Source of the DNA: Hyphomicrobiaceae bacterium
Lineage (GTDB): Bacteria; Pseudomonadota; Alphaproteobacteria; Rhizobiales; Hyphomicrobiaceae
Length of the DNA stretch: 9,580 nucleotides
Direction: 5' to 3'
Assembly (NCBI GenBank): GCA_017353825.1
Contig: JAFMSC010000130.1
Location: 1 to 9,580 of the forward strand
This document shows, piece by piece, positions 1 to 6,345 of this stretch. Position numbers and translations under genes: made by a program. The first letter of the stretch is position 1. Each line of letters starts with the position of its first letter. Below the pieces are notes generated by a model. It ran no database searches and had not been told where the DNA came from. It was given only the letters and a program-made list of their open reading frames with translations.

Positions 1-149
1 GACGGTGAGCGGAGATGGTGAGTCATGAGATGGTGAGTCATGAGATGGTGAGTCATGAGATGGTGAGTCATGAGATGGTGAGTCATGAGATGGTGAGTCA
101 TGAGATGATGAGTCATGAGATAGTAAGTTGTGAGATGGTGTGCGGTGAG
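1..149. repeat. 15-bp tandem repeat array with GANTC sites
   Basis: From position 15 the unit ATGGTGAGTCATGAG repeats head to tail at exactly 15-bp spacing. Six units (15-104) are identical, the seventh (105-119) has one change, and the next two or three (120-164) decay progressively. Positions 1-14 look like a further degenerate unit cut by the window edge. Every intact unit contains GAGTC, a GANTC site, at 20, 35, 50, 65, 80, 95 and 110. GANTC is the target of the CcrM adenine methyltransferase in many alphaproteobacteria (established knowledge); whether this array is methylated or functional is inference. There are no spacers, so it is not a CRISPR array. Confidence 0.95.
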
Positions 150-164
150 ATGGTTGAGATATAG

Positions 165-183
165 CGGGTGCCTTGGGCACCCG
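165..183. other. perfect 8-bp stem-loop after the tandem array
   Basis: CGGGTGCC and GGCACCCG flank a 3-nt loop (TTG), giving a short very stable hairpin directly after the last degenerate repeat unit. No T-run follows on the plus strand, so a rho-independent terminator is not supported. It could be a cruciform, a protein site, or the terminator stem of an upstream gene outside the window. Confidence 0.5.
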
Positions 184-269
184 AGGATGGACACTGCGCG
201 GCGAAAGGACCGAGGATGACGACGCCACCTGCCCGGGCTGCGAATTGGCAACGGGCGGCCTCCATTAGT

Positions 270-301
270 AAGCTCGGCACGAGACGTCTCACGTCTAGCT
301 T
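270..301. other. nested palindromes upstream of the acyltransferase gene
   Basis: GAGACGTCTC (281-290) is a perfect 10-bp palindrome. AGACGT (282-287) also pairs with ACGTCT (291-296), and AAGCT (270-274) pairs with AGCTT (297-301). The block lies about 60 bp upstream of the ATG at 363, where an operator or leader structure would sit. The rest of the 184-362 stretch shows no gene and no convincing promoter. Confidence 0.3.
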
Positions 302-362
302 GGCCCCCTCGCTCAACGCGCGCACAACTTGAACGCCATCGCACGGCTCGCCATCGCATCCG

Positions 363-1274
363 ATGCCCCCCGTTCTCCTTGACCTGAAGCACCTCGTGGA
401 ATACGCCGGCCTGCGCCTCATCGTGGCCGTGGTTCGCGCCCTGCCCTTGGAGACCGGGGCCAATATCTCCGGCACGCTCTGGCGGCAGCTGGCGCCCTTC
501 AATCGCCGCCACAAGCGGGCCCTCGCGAACCTCGCCATCGCCTTCCCCGACAAGAGCAAGCGCGAGCGGGAGGCGATCGCCCGGGCGATGTGGGAGAACC
601 TCGGCCGCGTGATGGCCGAGACCATGCAGATCGACCGCATCATGGCCGAGCCGGGCCGCATCCAGCTGCCGCCGGCTGGCCAGCGGATATTCGAGCGCTA
701 CAAGGACAAGATGGGGCCGGCCATCGGCGTGACGCTGCACATGGGCAACTGGGAGCTGGCGGCGTGGCCGTTTACGGTGGCCGGCAACAACCCCGCCGCC
801 GTCTACCGCACGCTGAAAAACCCCTACGTGGACCGCTACCTGCGCGGCATGCGCAGCAACCTCTATCCGGGCGGGCTCCTGGGCAGGGGCCGCATCAACG
901 GCAGCCGCGAGGAAGGGCAGAAAACCGCCCGACTCATTAGCGACTTCGTGCGCAAGGGCGGCCGGCTTGGCCTGGTGTGCGACCTCTACGACCGCGCCGG
1001 CCTTCCCGTGCCGTTCTTCGGCAAGCCGGCGGCCTCGGTGGCCATCGCGGGTATCATCGCGCGGCGCGTGGGCGCCCGCATCTGGATGAGCCGCTGCCTG
1101 AGACTCGGCAAACAGAGCCGGTTCATAATCGACTTCAAGGAGCTCAAGGTACCGCGCACCGCCAACCCCGCCGACGATGTGAAATGGGTAACGGCCGCCA
1201 TGCAGCGCCAGTTCGAAGCCTGGGTCCGCGAAAACCCTGAGCAGTGGATGTGGAGCAACCGACGGTGGAGCTAA
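363..1274 (+). CDS. lpxL: LpxL/HtrB-family lipid A lauroyl acyltransferase
   Basis: A 303-residue member of the LpxL/LpxM (HtrB/MsbB) late acyltransferase family, which transfers a secondary acyl chain from acyl-ACP to the lipid A precursor at the cytoplasmic face of the inner membrane. The catalytic HX4E motif is visible as HMGNWE (His126, Glu131). Other family landmarks are FFGKPAASVAIAG near 218-230 and the closing PEQWMWSNRRW (292-302). Residues about 11-27 form the weak hydrophobic N-terminal anchor expected of the family. Length is normal. ATG 363 is the first start after an in-frame stop at 330; the Shine-Dalgarno is poor. The next gene follows on the same strand after about 115 bp, so co-transcription is possible but unproven. 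Family assignment is firm; which chain or position it acylates (LpxL versus LpxM or LpxXL type) cannot be read from sequence. Confidence 0.9.
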   Translation: MPPVLLDLKHLVEYAGLRLIVAVVRALPLETGANISGTLWRQLAPFNRRHKRALANLAIAFPDKSKREREAIARAMWENLGRVMAETMQIDRIMAEPGRIQLPPAGQRIFERYKDKMGPAIGVTLHMGNWELAAWPFTVAGNNPAAVYRTLKNPYVDRYLRGMRSNLYPGGLLGRGRINGSREEGQKTARLISDFVRKGGRLGLVCDLYDRAGLPVPFFGKPAASVAIAGIIARRVGARIWMSRCLRLGKQSRFIIDFKELKVPRTANPADDVKWVTAAMQRQFEAWVRENPEQWMWSNRRWS

Positions 1275-1389
1275 CGAGCCAGACGCAAAAATCAAAAAAT
1301 AATCCGGACGGAACGGACGTGCAAATTCTGACTTCTGATCTCTGGCTGCTGATGTTCTGCTGCCTTTGTCCCAATCCCTGGAACCTGAC

Positions 1390-2445
1390 ATGAACCGCAC
1401 CCCGGCCAAGCACTTCGCCCCCCTCGCCATCGGCGCACCGGAGCCCTTCCGGCAGCTGCCGGTGCGTCTTGAGCGCATGCTCCACTTCGTGCCGCCGCAT
1501 ATCGACAAGATCCGGGCGCGGGTGGGAGAGCTGATCCCGCAGGTGGACGTGGTGTTGGGCAACCTGGAGGACGCCATTCCCGCCGACGCCAAGGAGGCGG
1601 CCCGGGCGGGCTTTATCGCCATGGCCCAAACGCACGAGTTCGGGGCCACCGGGCTGTGGACGCGCATCAATGCGCTCAATTCCCCCTGGGCGCTCGCCGA
1701 CATCCTGGAGATCGTACCGGCGGTGGGCGCCAAGCTCGATGTCGTCATGCTGCCCAAGGTCGAGGGGCCGTGGGACATCCACTACCTGGACCAGCTGCTG
1801 GCGCAGCTGGAGGCTAGGCACGGGTTGCCCAAGCCGATCTTGATCCACGCCATCCTGGAGACGGCCGAGGGCGTCAACAACGTCGAGTCCATCGCCGCTG
1901 CCAGTCCGCGCATGCACGGCATGAGCTTGGGGCCAGCTGATCTTGCCGCCTCGCGCGGCATGAAGACGACGCGGGTGGGCGGCGGGCACCCGGCCTACGG
2001 TGTGCTGGCCGACCCCGGCTCCGACGGCAGCCCGCGCGCCTTCGTCCAGCAGGATCTGTGGCACTACACGCTGGCGCGCATGGTGGATGCCTGCCTCGCG
2101 CATGGGCTCAAGCCGTTCTACGGGCCGTTCGGCGACTTCGCCGACCCGGCCGCCTGCGAGGCCCAGTTCCGCAACGCCTTCCTGCACGGCTGCGCCGGCG
2201 CCTGGACCCTGCACCCCAGCCAGATCGAGATTGCCAAGCGCGTGTTCAGCCTCGACCCGGCCGAGGTGGCCTTCGCCAAGCGCATCCTCGAGGCGATGCC
2301 CGATGGCTCCGGCGCCGTCATGATCGACGGCAAGATGCAGGACGACGCCACCTGGAAGCAGGCCAAGGTGATCCTCGACCTCGCCAGGCTGGTGGCGGCG
2401 CGGGACCCGGAGCGCAAGGGCCTCTACGGGCTGCCAGGAGCTTGA
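1390..2445 (+). CDS. HpcH/HpaI aldolase / citrate lyase family CoA-ester lyase
   Basis: A 351-residue TIM-barrel CoA-ester lyase of the CitE/malyl-CoA lyase superfamily, which splits or forms beta-hydroxyacyl-CoA esters such as malyl-CoA in a Mg-dependent aldol reaction. Landmarks in order are NLEDAIPADAKEAAR (58-72), WTRIN with Arg92, MLPKVEG (120-126), ILETAEGVNNVESIA (155-169) with the metal-ligand Glu157, MSLGPADLAASRG (178-190) with Asp184, and GAWTLHPSQIEIAKRVF (270-286). I chose ATG 1390; an upstream in-frame TTG at 1366 would add 8 residues but has no better ribosome site. The N-terminal 30 residues and the Asn in NLED differ from textbook malyl-CoA lyases as I remember them, so the exact substrate is open: L-malyl-CoA, beta-methylmalyl-CoA or citramalyl-CoA are candidates. 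Likely cytosolic and part of C1/C2 or propionyl carbon metabolism. Confidence 0.88.
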   Translation: MNRTPAKHFAPLAIGAPEPFRQLPVRLERMLHFVPPHIDKIRARVGELIPQVDVVLGNLEDAIPADAKEAARAGFIAMAQTHEFGATGLWTRINALNSPWALADILEIVPAVGAKLDVVMLPKVEGPWDIHYLDQLLAQLEARHGLPKPILIHAILETAEGVNNVESIAAASPRMHGMSLGPADLAASRGMKTTRVGGGHPAYGVLADPGSDGSPRAFVQQDLWHYTLARMVDACLAHGLKPFYGPFGDFADPAACEAQFRNAFLHGCAGAWTLHPSQIEIAKRVFSLDPAEVAFAKRILEAMPDGSGAVMIDGKMQDDATWKQAKVILDLARLVAARDPERKGLYGLPGA

Positions 2446-2545
2446 GGACGCCAGAGACGGGAAATCGGAACGCGCCGAGATCGCGGCCCTGCGATTGCCG
2501 AATTCTGCCTTCCGCTGACACCGACCGCGTTGCCCTCTTGCCTCA

Positions 2546-2575
2546 TTGACCGCCGCACGGCCGGGCCGCTATTCG
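2546..2575 (+). promoter_or_regulatory. weak candidate promoter for hspQ
   Basis: TTGACC (2546-2551) matches five of six bases of a sigma-70 -35 box; TATTCG (2570-2575) at 18-bp spacing is only a fair -10. Transcription would begin about 25 nt before the hspQ ATG. I looked for a heat-shock (RpoH-type) CTTG/CCAT pair and did not find one at proper spacing. Confidence 0.22.
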
Positions 2576-2605
2576 AGTGAGGCTGCGGGCCGGGTTTGGC
2601 AGGAC

Positions 2606-2932
2606 ATGGGTAAGGTGAGAAGCGCCAAGTTCCGGGTCGGTCAAGTGGTGCGGCACCGCATCTACGACTTCCGGGGCTTGATCTTCGACGTTGACCCCGT
2701 CTTCAACAACACCGAGGAGTGGTGGCTCTCGATCCCCGTCGAGATGCGGCCGCGCAAGGACCAGCCGTTCTATCACCTGCTCGCCGAGAACGCCGAGACC
2801 GAGTACATCGCCTACGTGTCGGAGCAGAACCTGCTCCCCGACCTGTCGGGAAAGCCGTTACGGCACCCCCAGATCTCCGAGCTATTCGCCGTCGGCGAGG
2901 ACGGGACCTACCGCTTCCTGCACGCGCACTGA
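2606..2932 (+). CDS. hspQ: heat shock protein HspQ
   Basis: A 108-residue HspQ (YccV-like, hemimethylated-DNA-binding family) protein. In enterobacteria HspQ modulates Lon specificity and DnaA stability (established knowledge); in alphaproteobacteria the role is assumed similar. The diagnostic blocks are AKFRVGQVVRHRIYDFRG (7-24), VFDVDP-like IFDVDP (26-31), NTEEWW (35-40), KDQPFYHLLAEN (51-62), YIAYVSEQNLLPD (67-79) and the C-terminal RHPQISELF (86-94). Full length for the alphaproteobacterial form. ATG 2606 gives the standard N-terminus; the frame is open upstream to 2546, but the extra 20 residues do not resemble the family. AGGA sits almost against the ATG, so the ribosome site is unusually close or weak. 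It stands alone, 160 bp after the lyase gene, and converges on the IalB-family gene. Confidence 0.93.
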   Translation: MGKVRSAKFRVGQVVRHRIYDFRGLIFDVDPVFNNTEEWWLSIPVEMRPRKDQPFYHLLAENAETEYIAYVSEQNLLPDLSGKPLRHPQISELFAVGEDGTYRFLHAH

Positions 2933-2938
2933 GCGTTG

Positions 2939-2983
2939 CCAGGGTCCGACCGGAGAACCCGGTCAAGGAGCCGGCAGCCCTGG
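2939..2983 (+). terminator. composite stem-loop just after hspQ
   Basis: CCAGGG (2939-2944) pairs with CCCTGG (2978-2983), enclosing GACCGG (2948-2953) paired with CCGGTC (2959-2964) across a 5-nt loop. It begins 7 nt after the hspQ stop, which fits a 3'-end structure. No T-tract follows, so it is not a classical intrinsic terminator; it may be an mRNA-stabilising or rho-assisted end. Confidence 0.3.
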
Positions 2984-3056
2984 TGCCGAGCCCGACCGCC
3001 CATAGCATCTTTCGTCCGACGAGACCCCAAAGCCCAGTTCCAAAAACCCACACCCC

Positions 3057-3089
3057 AAAACAAAAGCGGCCGCCCGGAAGGACAGCCGC
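3057..3089 (-). terminator. rho-independent terminator of the IalB-family gene
   Basis: On the minus strand a 10-bp stem (GCGGCTGTCC against GGGCGGCCGC, with two G-U pairs) closes a TTCC tetraloop at 3089-3066. It is followed at once by TTTTGTTTT (3065-3057). It begins 26 nt after the stop codon of the minus-strand gene at 3116. Stem, tetraloop and U-tract are all as expected. Confidence 0.8.
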
Positions 3090-3115
3090 GTTTCGACTCC
3101 CTGGTCTGCCGCCTG

Positions 3116-3898
3116 CTACTTCTTCGGGCCTACGTTGGGCTGCATCTTTTGCAGCTCCTCCTGCTTCTTCTTGTACTCGGCCAGCAACTGCTGGCGGTGC
3201 TCGTAGATGCCCTTCATCATCTCGTTTTTGGCGTCCGCAAACTTCTTGGTGTCCGTCGGCGCGTTGGCGAGCGCCGAGGAGAAGGTCTTGAGGGAGACCT
3301 TGTGGCCGATCGGGCCCATGGGCGCTTGCACGGACTCCAACACAAACCCGGCAGAGCTTTTCAGCTTGCTAATGAAATCTGCGTTAGCCTCCATCTCGGC
3401 GATGCAGCCTGCGGGCCCGCAAATCGAATAGGTGAGCTTCCACTGGGAGCTCTTCAGCTTCTCCTCCTCGGCCTTCTCGAGCTTTTCGTTCTTCTCGACC
3501 TTCTGCCAGATGTCGTTTGGCAGCAGGGTAATGGCGGCGCCATAGGGCAAGACGGCTCCGAGCGGCACCGTCACCTCAAACGCCTTCCTCTCCTCAGAGT
3601 CGATCTTGAGCTCGTGGTATTTCGCCTGCATCAGAGTAATGCCGCTGTGAGGATGAATGCGCTCCGTCAGGGTAATGCACTCGTTGACGTTCTTCGTGAC
3701 CTCTTTGCCGTCCTTGTCCTTGGCCTTGGCCTGGCGTTTGTCGCACAGCTTCACCCACGTGTCTTCCGGCACTTTTCCCTGGGTGGCGTCGGCTTTCTTG
3801 GCCTGGGCAGAGGCAGGCGATGGAGAGACTTCGTTGAGAAGGAGTGCCTCCCCAATCAGCACCATTGCCGCTACGCCTGCGAGCCTGCTCCACTTCAT
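3116..3898 (-). CDS. invasion-associated locus B (IalB) family periplasmic protein
   Basis: A 260-residue exported protein of the IalB family (first described as an invasion factor in Bartonella; widespread in Rhizobiales, mostly of unknown role). A signal peptide covers about 1-31, with basic MKWSR, a hydrophobic core and an ASA cleavage site at 29-31. The mature part has WVKLCDK (48-54), the second Cys at NEC (74), KAFEVTVPLGAVLPYG (105-120) and SICGPAGCIAEMEA (158-171), giving four cysteines (52, 74, 160, 165) that can form two disulfides in the periplasm. Two features stand out: a highly charged Lys/Glu stretch at about 131-151, and a basic, Gln-rich C-terminal tail (235-260). ATG 3898 has AAGGG at good spacing upstream; longer upstream frames would bury the signal peptide. 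A strong terminator follows. Family call firm, cellular role unknown. Confidence 0.88.
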   Translation of the reverse strand: MKWSRLAGVAAMVLIGEALLLNEVSPSPASAQAKKADATQGKVPEDTWVKLCDKRQAKAKDKDGKEVTKNVNECITLTERIHPHSGITLMQAKYHELKIDSEERKAFEVTVPLGAVLPYGAAITLLPNDIWQKVEKNEKLEKAEEEKLKSSQWKLTYSICGPAGCIAEMEANADFISKLKSSAGFVLESVQAPMGPIGHKVSLKTFSSALANAPTDTKKFADAKNEMMKGIYEHRQQLLAEYKKKQEELQKMQPNVGPKK

Positions 3899-4231
3899 CC
3901 CGAACCCTTTTCGCCCATCAAGGCATCCATGGATCCGCCGATTGCTCCCACCCATTACCCATGAGGTCCTCAACTGAAGTTGTCCCGTGTCCCACGAGGG
4001 AGCCTGGGTCGCACGAACGCGCTGGCGTGGCGAATTGACAATCGTAGCTGGACCAGCGACTTTGGCAATTGGCACTCTTCGACCGTCGGCTCCTCGCCAA
4101 ACGACAGAAGTAGTCCGGAGGCCGACGTTCGCCGCGCATCCCTTTGACCCTCCGGATCGCCGCTTTGGAACAGTTGTCCATTAATCGCCACCAGCGCACT
4201 GTTGCACAACGAGTTTGGAGCTTACATCGGC
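3899..4231. other. 333-bp divergent intergenic region
   Basis: This gap separates the minus-strand IalB-family gene from the plus-strand methyltransferase, so it must hold promoters for both. Short open frames here show no family resemblance and lack ribosome sites. The only box pairs I see are weak (see the minus-strand candidate at 4041-4068). AT-richer patches occur around 4030-4075 and 4170-4215. No RNA gene is recognised. Confidence 0.6.
4041..4068 (-). promoter_or_regulatory. weak candidate promoter for the IalB-family gene
   Basis: On the minus strand TTGCCA (4068-4063) and TACGAT (4046-4041) lie 16 bp apart, matching five and four of six sigma-70 consensus bases. Transcription would start near 4034, leaving a leader of about 135 nt before the ATG at 3898. 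Weak evidence. Confidence 0.2.
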
Positions 4232-4981
4232 ATGAGCACGTACCCTATCAGCAACGCGGATCCCGACGAAGAGCGTCGCCTCACCTTGCTCGAATCGTTA
4301 TCCGATCCGGGTACAATTCAAAGGTTGAGCAACCTGGGCGTTGGGCCGGGATGGCGTTGCCTCGAAGTGGGCGCCGGCCACGGTTCAATTGCGAAATGGC
4401 TCTGTGAAAAGGTTGGAATTACGGGCTCGGTCGTGGCCACCGACATCGATACCCGGTTTCTCGATGGGATCGCGGCCGACAACCTGCAAGTCTTGAAGCA
4501 CGACGTGGTAGATGAACCGCTGCCTTCCGGAGGCTTCGACCTCATCCACAGCCGCGCCGTCCTCACTCATCTCGGCGCCCGCGACGCCGTGCTCGACAAG
4601 ATGATCCGCGCGTTGCGCCCAGGGGGTTGGCTGCTGCTCGAAGAGGCAGATGGCTTCCCGCTCGCGGCATCAGGTTCGGAATTCTTCATCAAGATGATGA
4701 CGCCGATGGTGAGAGAGTGGACGTGGGCCAGGAAGTTGCCCTCGTTGTTTGCGGGACACGGGCTGTTGGACATCGGCGCGGACGCGCGGACGAGGCTCTT
4801 TAACGGCGGCTCACCCCCCGCCGAGTTTTGGCGCCAGCGAGTCGAGGGCGCGCGTGACCTGTGGCTCCGGGCAGGTGCCACCGAAGAAAGCATGAACGAG
4901 CTATGCCGACTGCTCCAGGATCCAAGCTTCTGGACCTTCCATTCCGCAGATATTTCGGCCTGGGGTAGGCCGCCGGCGTAG
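4232..4981 (+). CDS. class I SAM-dependent methyltransferase
   Basis: A 249-residue Rossmann-fold methyltransferase. Motif I is LEVGAGHGS (44-52), the loop that binds S-adenosylmethionine. VVATDID (67-73) supplies the acidic residue for the ribose hydroxyls. KHDVVDEPLPSGGFDLIHS (89-107) covers the adenine-contact Asp91 and motif II, and LRPGGWLLLEEAD (128-140) is motif III. The C-terminal 100 residues form the substrate-side cap, ending in DPSFWTFHSADISAWGR, and look complete. Substrate unknown: the family includes small-molecule, quinone and polyketide-type C- and O-methyltransferases. I chose ATG 4232, preceded by GGAG 11 nt upstream; an in-frame TTG at 4202 would add 10 residues. It stands alone, with a divergent neighbour upstream and a convergent unknown gene downstream, so context does not suggest the substrate. 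Soluble, with no signal or membrane segment. Confidence 0.88.
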   Translation: MSTYPISNADPDEERRLTLLESLSDPGTIQRLSNLGVGPGWRCLEVGAGHGSIAKWLCEKVGITGSVVATDIDTRFLDGIAADNLQVLKHDVVDEPLPSGGFDLIHSRAVLTHLGARDAVLDKMIRALRPGGWLLLEEADGFPLAASGSEFFIKMMTPMVREWTWARKLPSLFAGHGLLDIGADARTRLFNGGSPPAEFWRQRVEGARDLWLRAGATEESMNELCRLLQDPSFWTFHSADISAWGRPPA

Positions 4982-5141
4982 CGAAGCTTCGCCAAGCTAG
5001 AGCAGCTCGTGGGGGAGCGCATCCTGGGACAAGTCTCTTGCTGTGCTGCATGTGTCAGGACCTGGCACTGACCACGCTTTCGCCGCGCCGCTGGCGGGCG
5101 CCAGTCGCCTGCATCATCCCCTCAATGTGCGGCTCTCGCCT

Positions 5142-5945
5142 CTAAAAGTCGAGGATGACCCCGCGCCCTTCATTGGCTGCTTGCTGCAGCCACGCGAGGC
5201 ATTCCCACGTCCACTCGTTGTCTCCCCATGCTTTCACGAATGCTTCGAACGGCTGCCGGGGCCCATGGCGCCAGTGGCCGACTCTATGCTTGCGAGGAAC
5301 CCGGCGATTCCATTCCCGCAACATTTCAAACGCGGCGTCGTAAGTCCCGTCATCTTCCGGCACGGTGCATTCCTCACTCCAGCGCGGCGGCGACACCGGC
5401 AGTTCAGGGCCGCCCAGGATTTGTTCGCGGACCCCGACAAGATCTGGCTGCGCGGCCCATCGGCTGTGCCGTTCTCGCGCGGCCATGGCGCGATCACGGA
5501 GATCCCGCCACCATACCTGAGCAAATTCCAGCTCGGTCGAGTATCTATACCAAGCGTAGAGATGAGCCCGGTGGTGGCCCGCGCGCACCTCCTCAAGGTG
5601 AGTGCTCCAGATCGCGACCGCGTCCAGAATCTGGTCCGGTAGGAAGCTCCGCTGCGCCGCGTACCGCCATTCGGCGGGCAGGACTTGGTTGACCACTACA
5701 GCGCCCACCCGCCACGACAGAACGGGATCTCCGTCGGCTTCCGTGGCGTATTCGACGTAGTCGGCCAGCGGCCCGGGATCGACCACCTCCTCATTGTATG
5801 CCGCCGCCCGGTCAAGGAACCTGAACTCGTCGTAGAGGCCGCAGCCCGACGCCCGGAACGCTGCCGCCTGCTGTTCGATCATCTCCTCAAGCCGGCTGCG
5901 CGCAACGCCTGGTAATGGTGACATCAGTACCCAATCGACACCCAT
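5142..5945 (-). CDS. unrecognised tryptophan-rich protein
   Basis: A 267-residue protein that I do not recognise. It is soluble in appearance, with no signal peptide or membrane helix, and mixed charged composition. Its striking trait is 15 tryptophans (positions 5, 78, 93, 113, 132, 145, 146, 163, 189, 212, 225, 240, 245, 247, 252), several times the usual share, spread along the chain, with clusters at AWYRYSTELEFAQVWWRDL (131-149) and WGDNEWTWECLAW (240-252). His-rich LEEVRAGHHRAHLYAWY (118-133) is another distinctive patch. ATG 5945 starts MGVDWVLMSPLPG; Met8 (5924) is an alternative start and neither has a strong ribosome site. Normal amino-acid alternation and no internal stops argue that it is a real gene. 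It converges on the methyltransferase, and an IS remnant lies 65 bp upstream, which may mark an acquired segment. Function unknown. Confidence 0.7.
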   Translation of the reverse strand: MGVDWVLMSPLPGVARSRLEEMIEQQAAAFRASGCGLYDEFRFLDRAAAYNEEVVDPGPLADYVEYATEADGDPVLSWRVGAVVVNQVLPAEWRYAAQRSFLPDQILDAVAIWSTHLEEVRAGHHRAHLYAWYRYSTELEFAQVWWRDLRDRAMAARERHSRWAAQPDLVGVREQILGGPELPVSPPRWSEECTVPEDDGTYDAAFEMLREWNRRVPRKHRVGHWRHGPRQPFEAFVKAWGDNEWTWECLAWLQQAANEGRGVILDF

Positions 5946-6009
5946 CGCACATGCTCACATCCAGGGATCTCCGGCGGCGTACCCGTGGCGCCAATCTTCG
6001 CTCATGACA

Positions 6010-6249
6010 TCACCGCTGTTGAAAAAGGGGTCCGCGGCGAACGGTATTGTATTCGACCCGCCATGCCTCGATTTTGCACCGAGCATCGTCGAGGCTCAAG
6101 AACCAGCCTTCGGCAAACGCATTGTCTGTGGGCTTGCCCGGGCGAGAGTTGACGACGCCGTGCTGCCAGGCCCAGAGATCGGGACCGCGCGATACAAATC
6201 CGCGGCCATTGTCGACCCTGAGCGTTTCGGGCGCTCCGCTGAGCTGCCG
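6010..6249 (-). pseudogene. IS3-family transposase (OrfB) remnant
   Basis: The minus strand translates to the C-terminal half of an IS3-type integrase-core transposase: GAPETLRVDNGRGFVSRGP, DLWAWQHGVV, SRPGKPTDNAFAEG, then WFLSLDDARCKIEAWRVEYN and a stop at 6012-6010. In intact members the same order reads PETI.VDNGPEF, DLWAY..GV, SRPGKPTDNAFIESFN..., WFLSLDDAR, EAWR.DYN (from memory of the family). The DN of the second catalytic Asp motif is kept. The IESFNGR...ECLN block with the catalytic Glu is deleted between NAF and WFLS, two codons are missing before SRPGK, and the VRPHSSLG end is replaced by unrelated codons. A TAG at 6252-6250 closes the frame upstream. Inactive fossil; no intact terminal repeats seen. 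Confidence 0.85.
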
Positions 6250-6345
6250 CTAGCGCTTGTCGGTCCTATGTGAGAGCCAGACGACATGGGCTTCGGCACC
6301 GGCCCCAATAGACGGATGTCATCGGATGCCGGCTGGTTACCCGCT

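Noticed and set aside
15..149. CRISPR array
   Set aside because: Units are contiguous with no unique spacers and only 15 bp long.
15..164. Open frame encoding MVSHE repeats
   Set aside because: Closed by a stop at 6-8 just upstream, only about 50 codons, decays at its end, and the DNA repeat explains it; treated as a repeat, not a gene.
1144..2214. 356-codon minus-strand open frame
   Set aside because: Antisense to the CoA-ester lyase, whose motifs are unmistakable; its own translation shows no family features and is a typical high-GC shadow frame.
2462..2605. RpoH-type heat-shock promoter before hspQ
   Set aside because: CTTG at 2537 has no properly spaced CCAT-like box; spacing to the nearest candidate is too long.
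2936..3964. 342-codon plus-strand open frame, Leu-rich
   Set aside because: Antisense to the IalB-family gene; the Leu runs arise from reverse-complemented Lys/Glu codons, and it overlaps a clear minus-strand terminator.
4035..4063. Plus-strand TTGACA as a promoter for the methyltransferase
   Set aside because: A perfect -35 hexamer at 4035-4040, but the 16-18 bp positions downstream offer nothing like a -10, and it lies almost 200 bp from the start codon.
4981..4992. Palindrome GCGAAGCTTCGC at the methyltransferase stop as a terminator
   Set aside because: A loopless 12-bp palindrome cannot form a good RNA hairpin as it stands, and no T-run follows.
6004..6273. Plus-strand open frame over the IS remnant
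   Set aside because: The minus strand carries the recognisable transposase motifs; the plus frame is its shadow.
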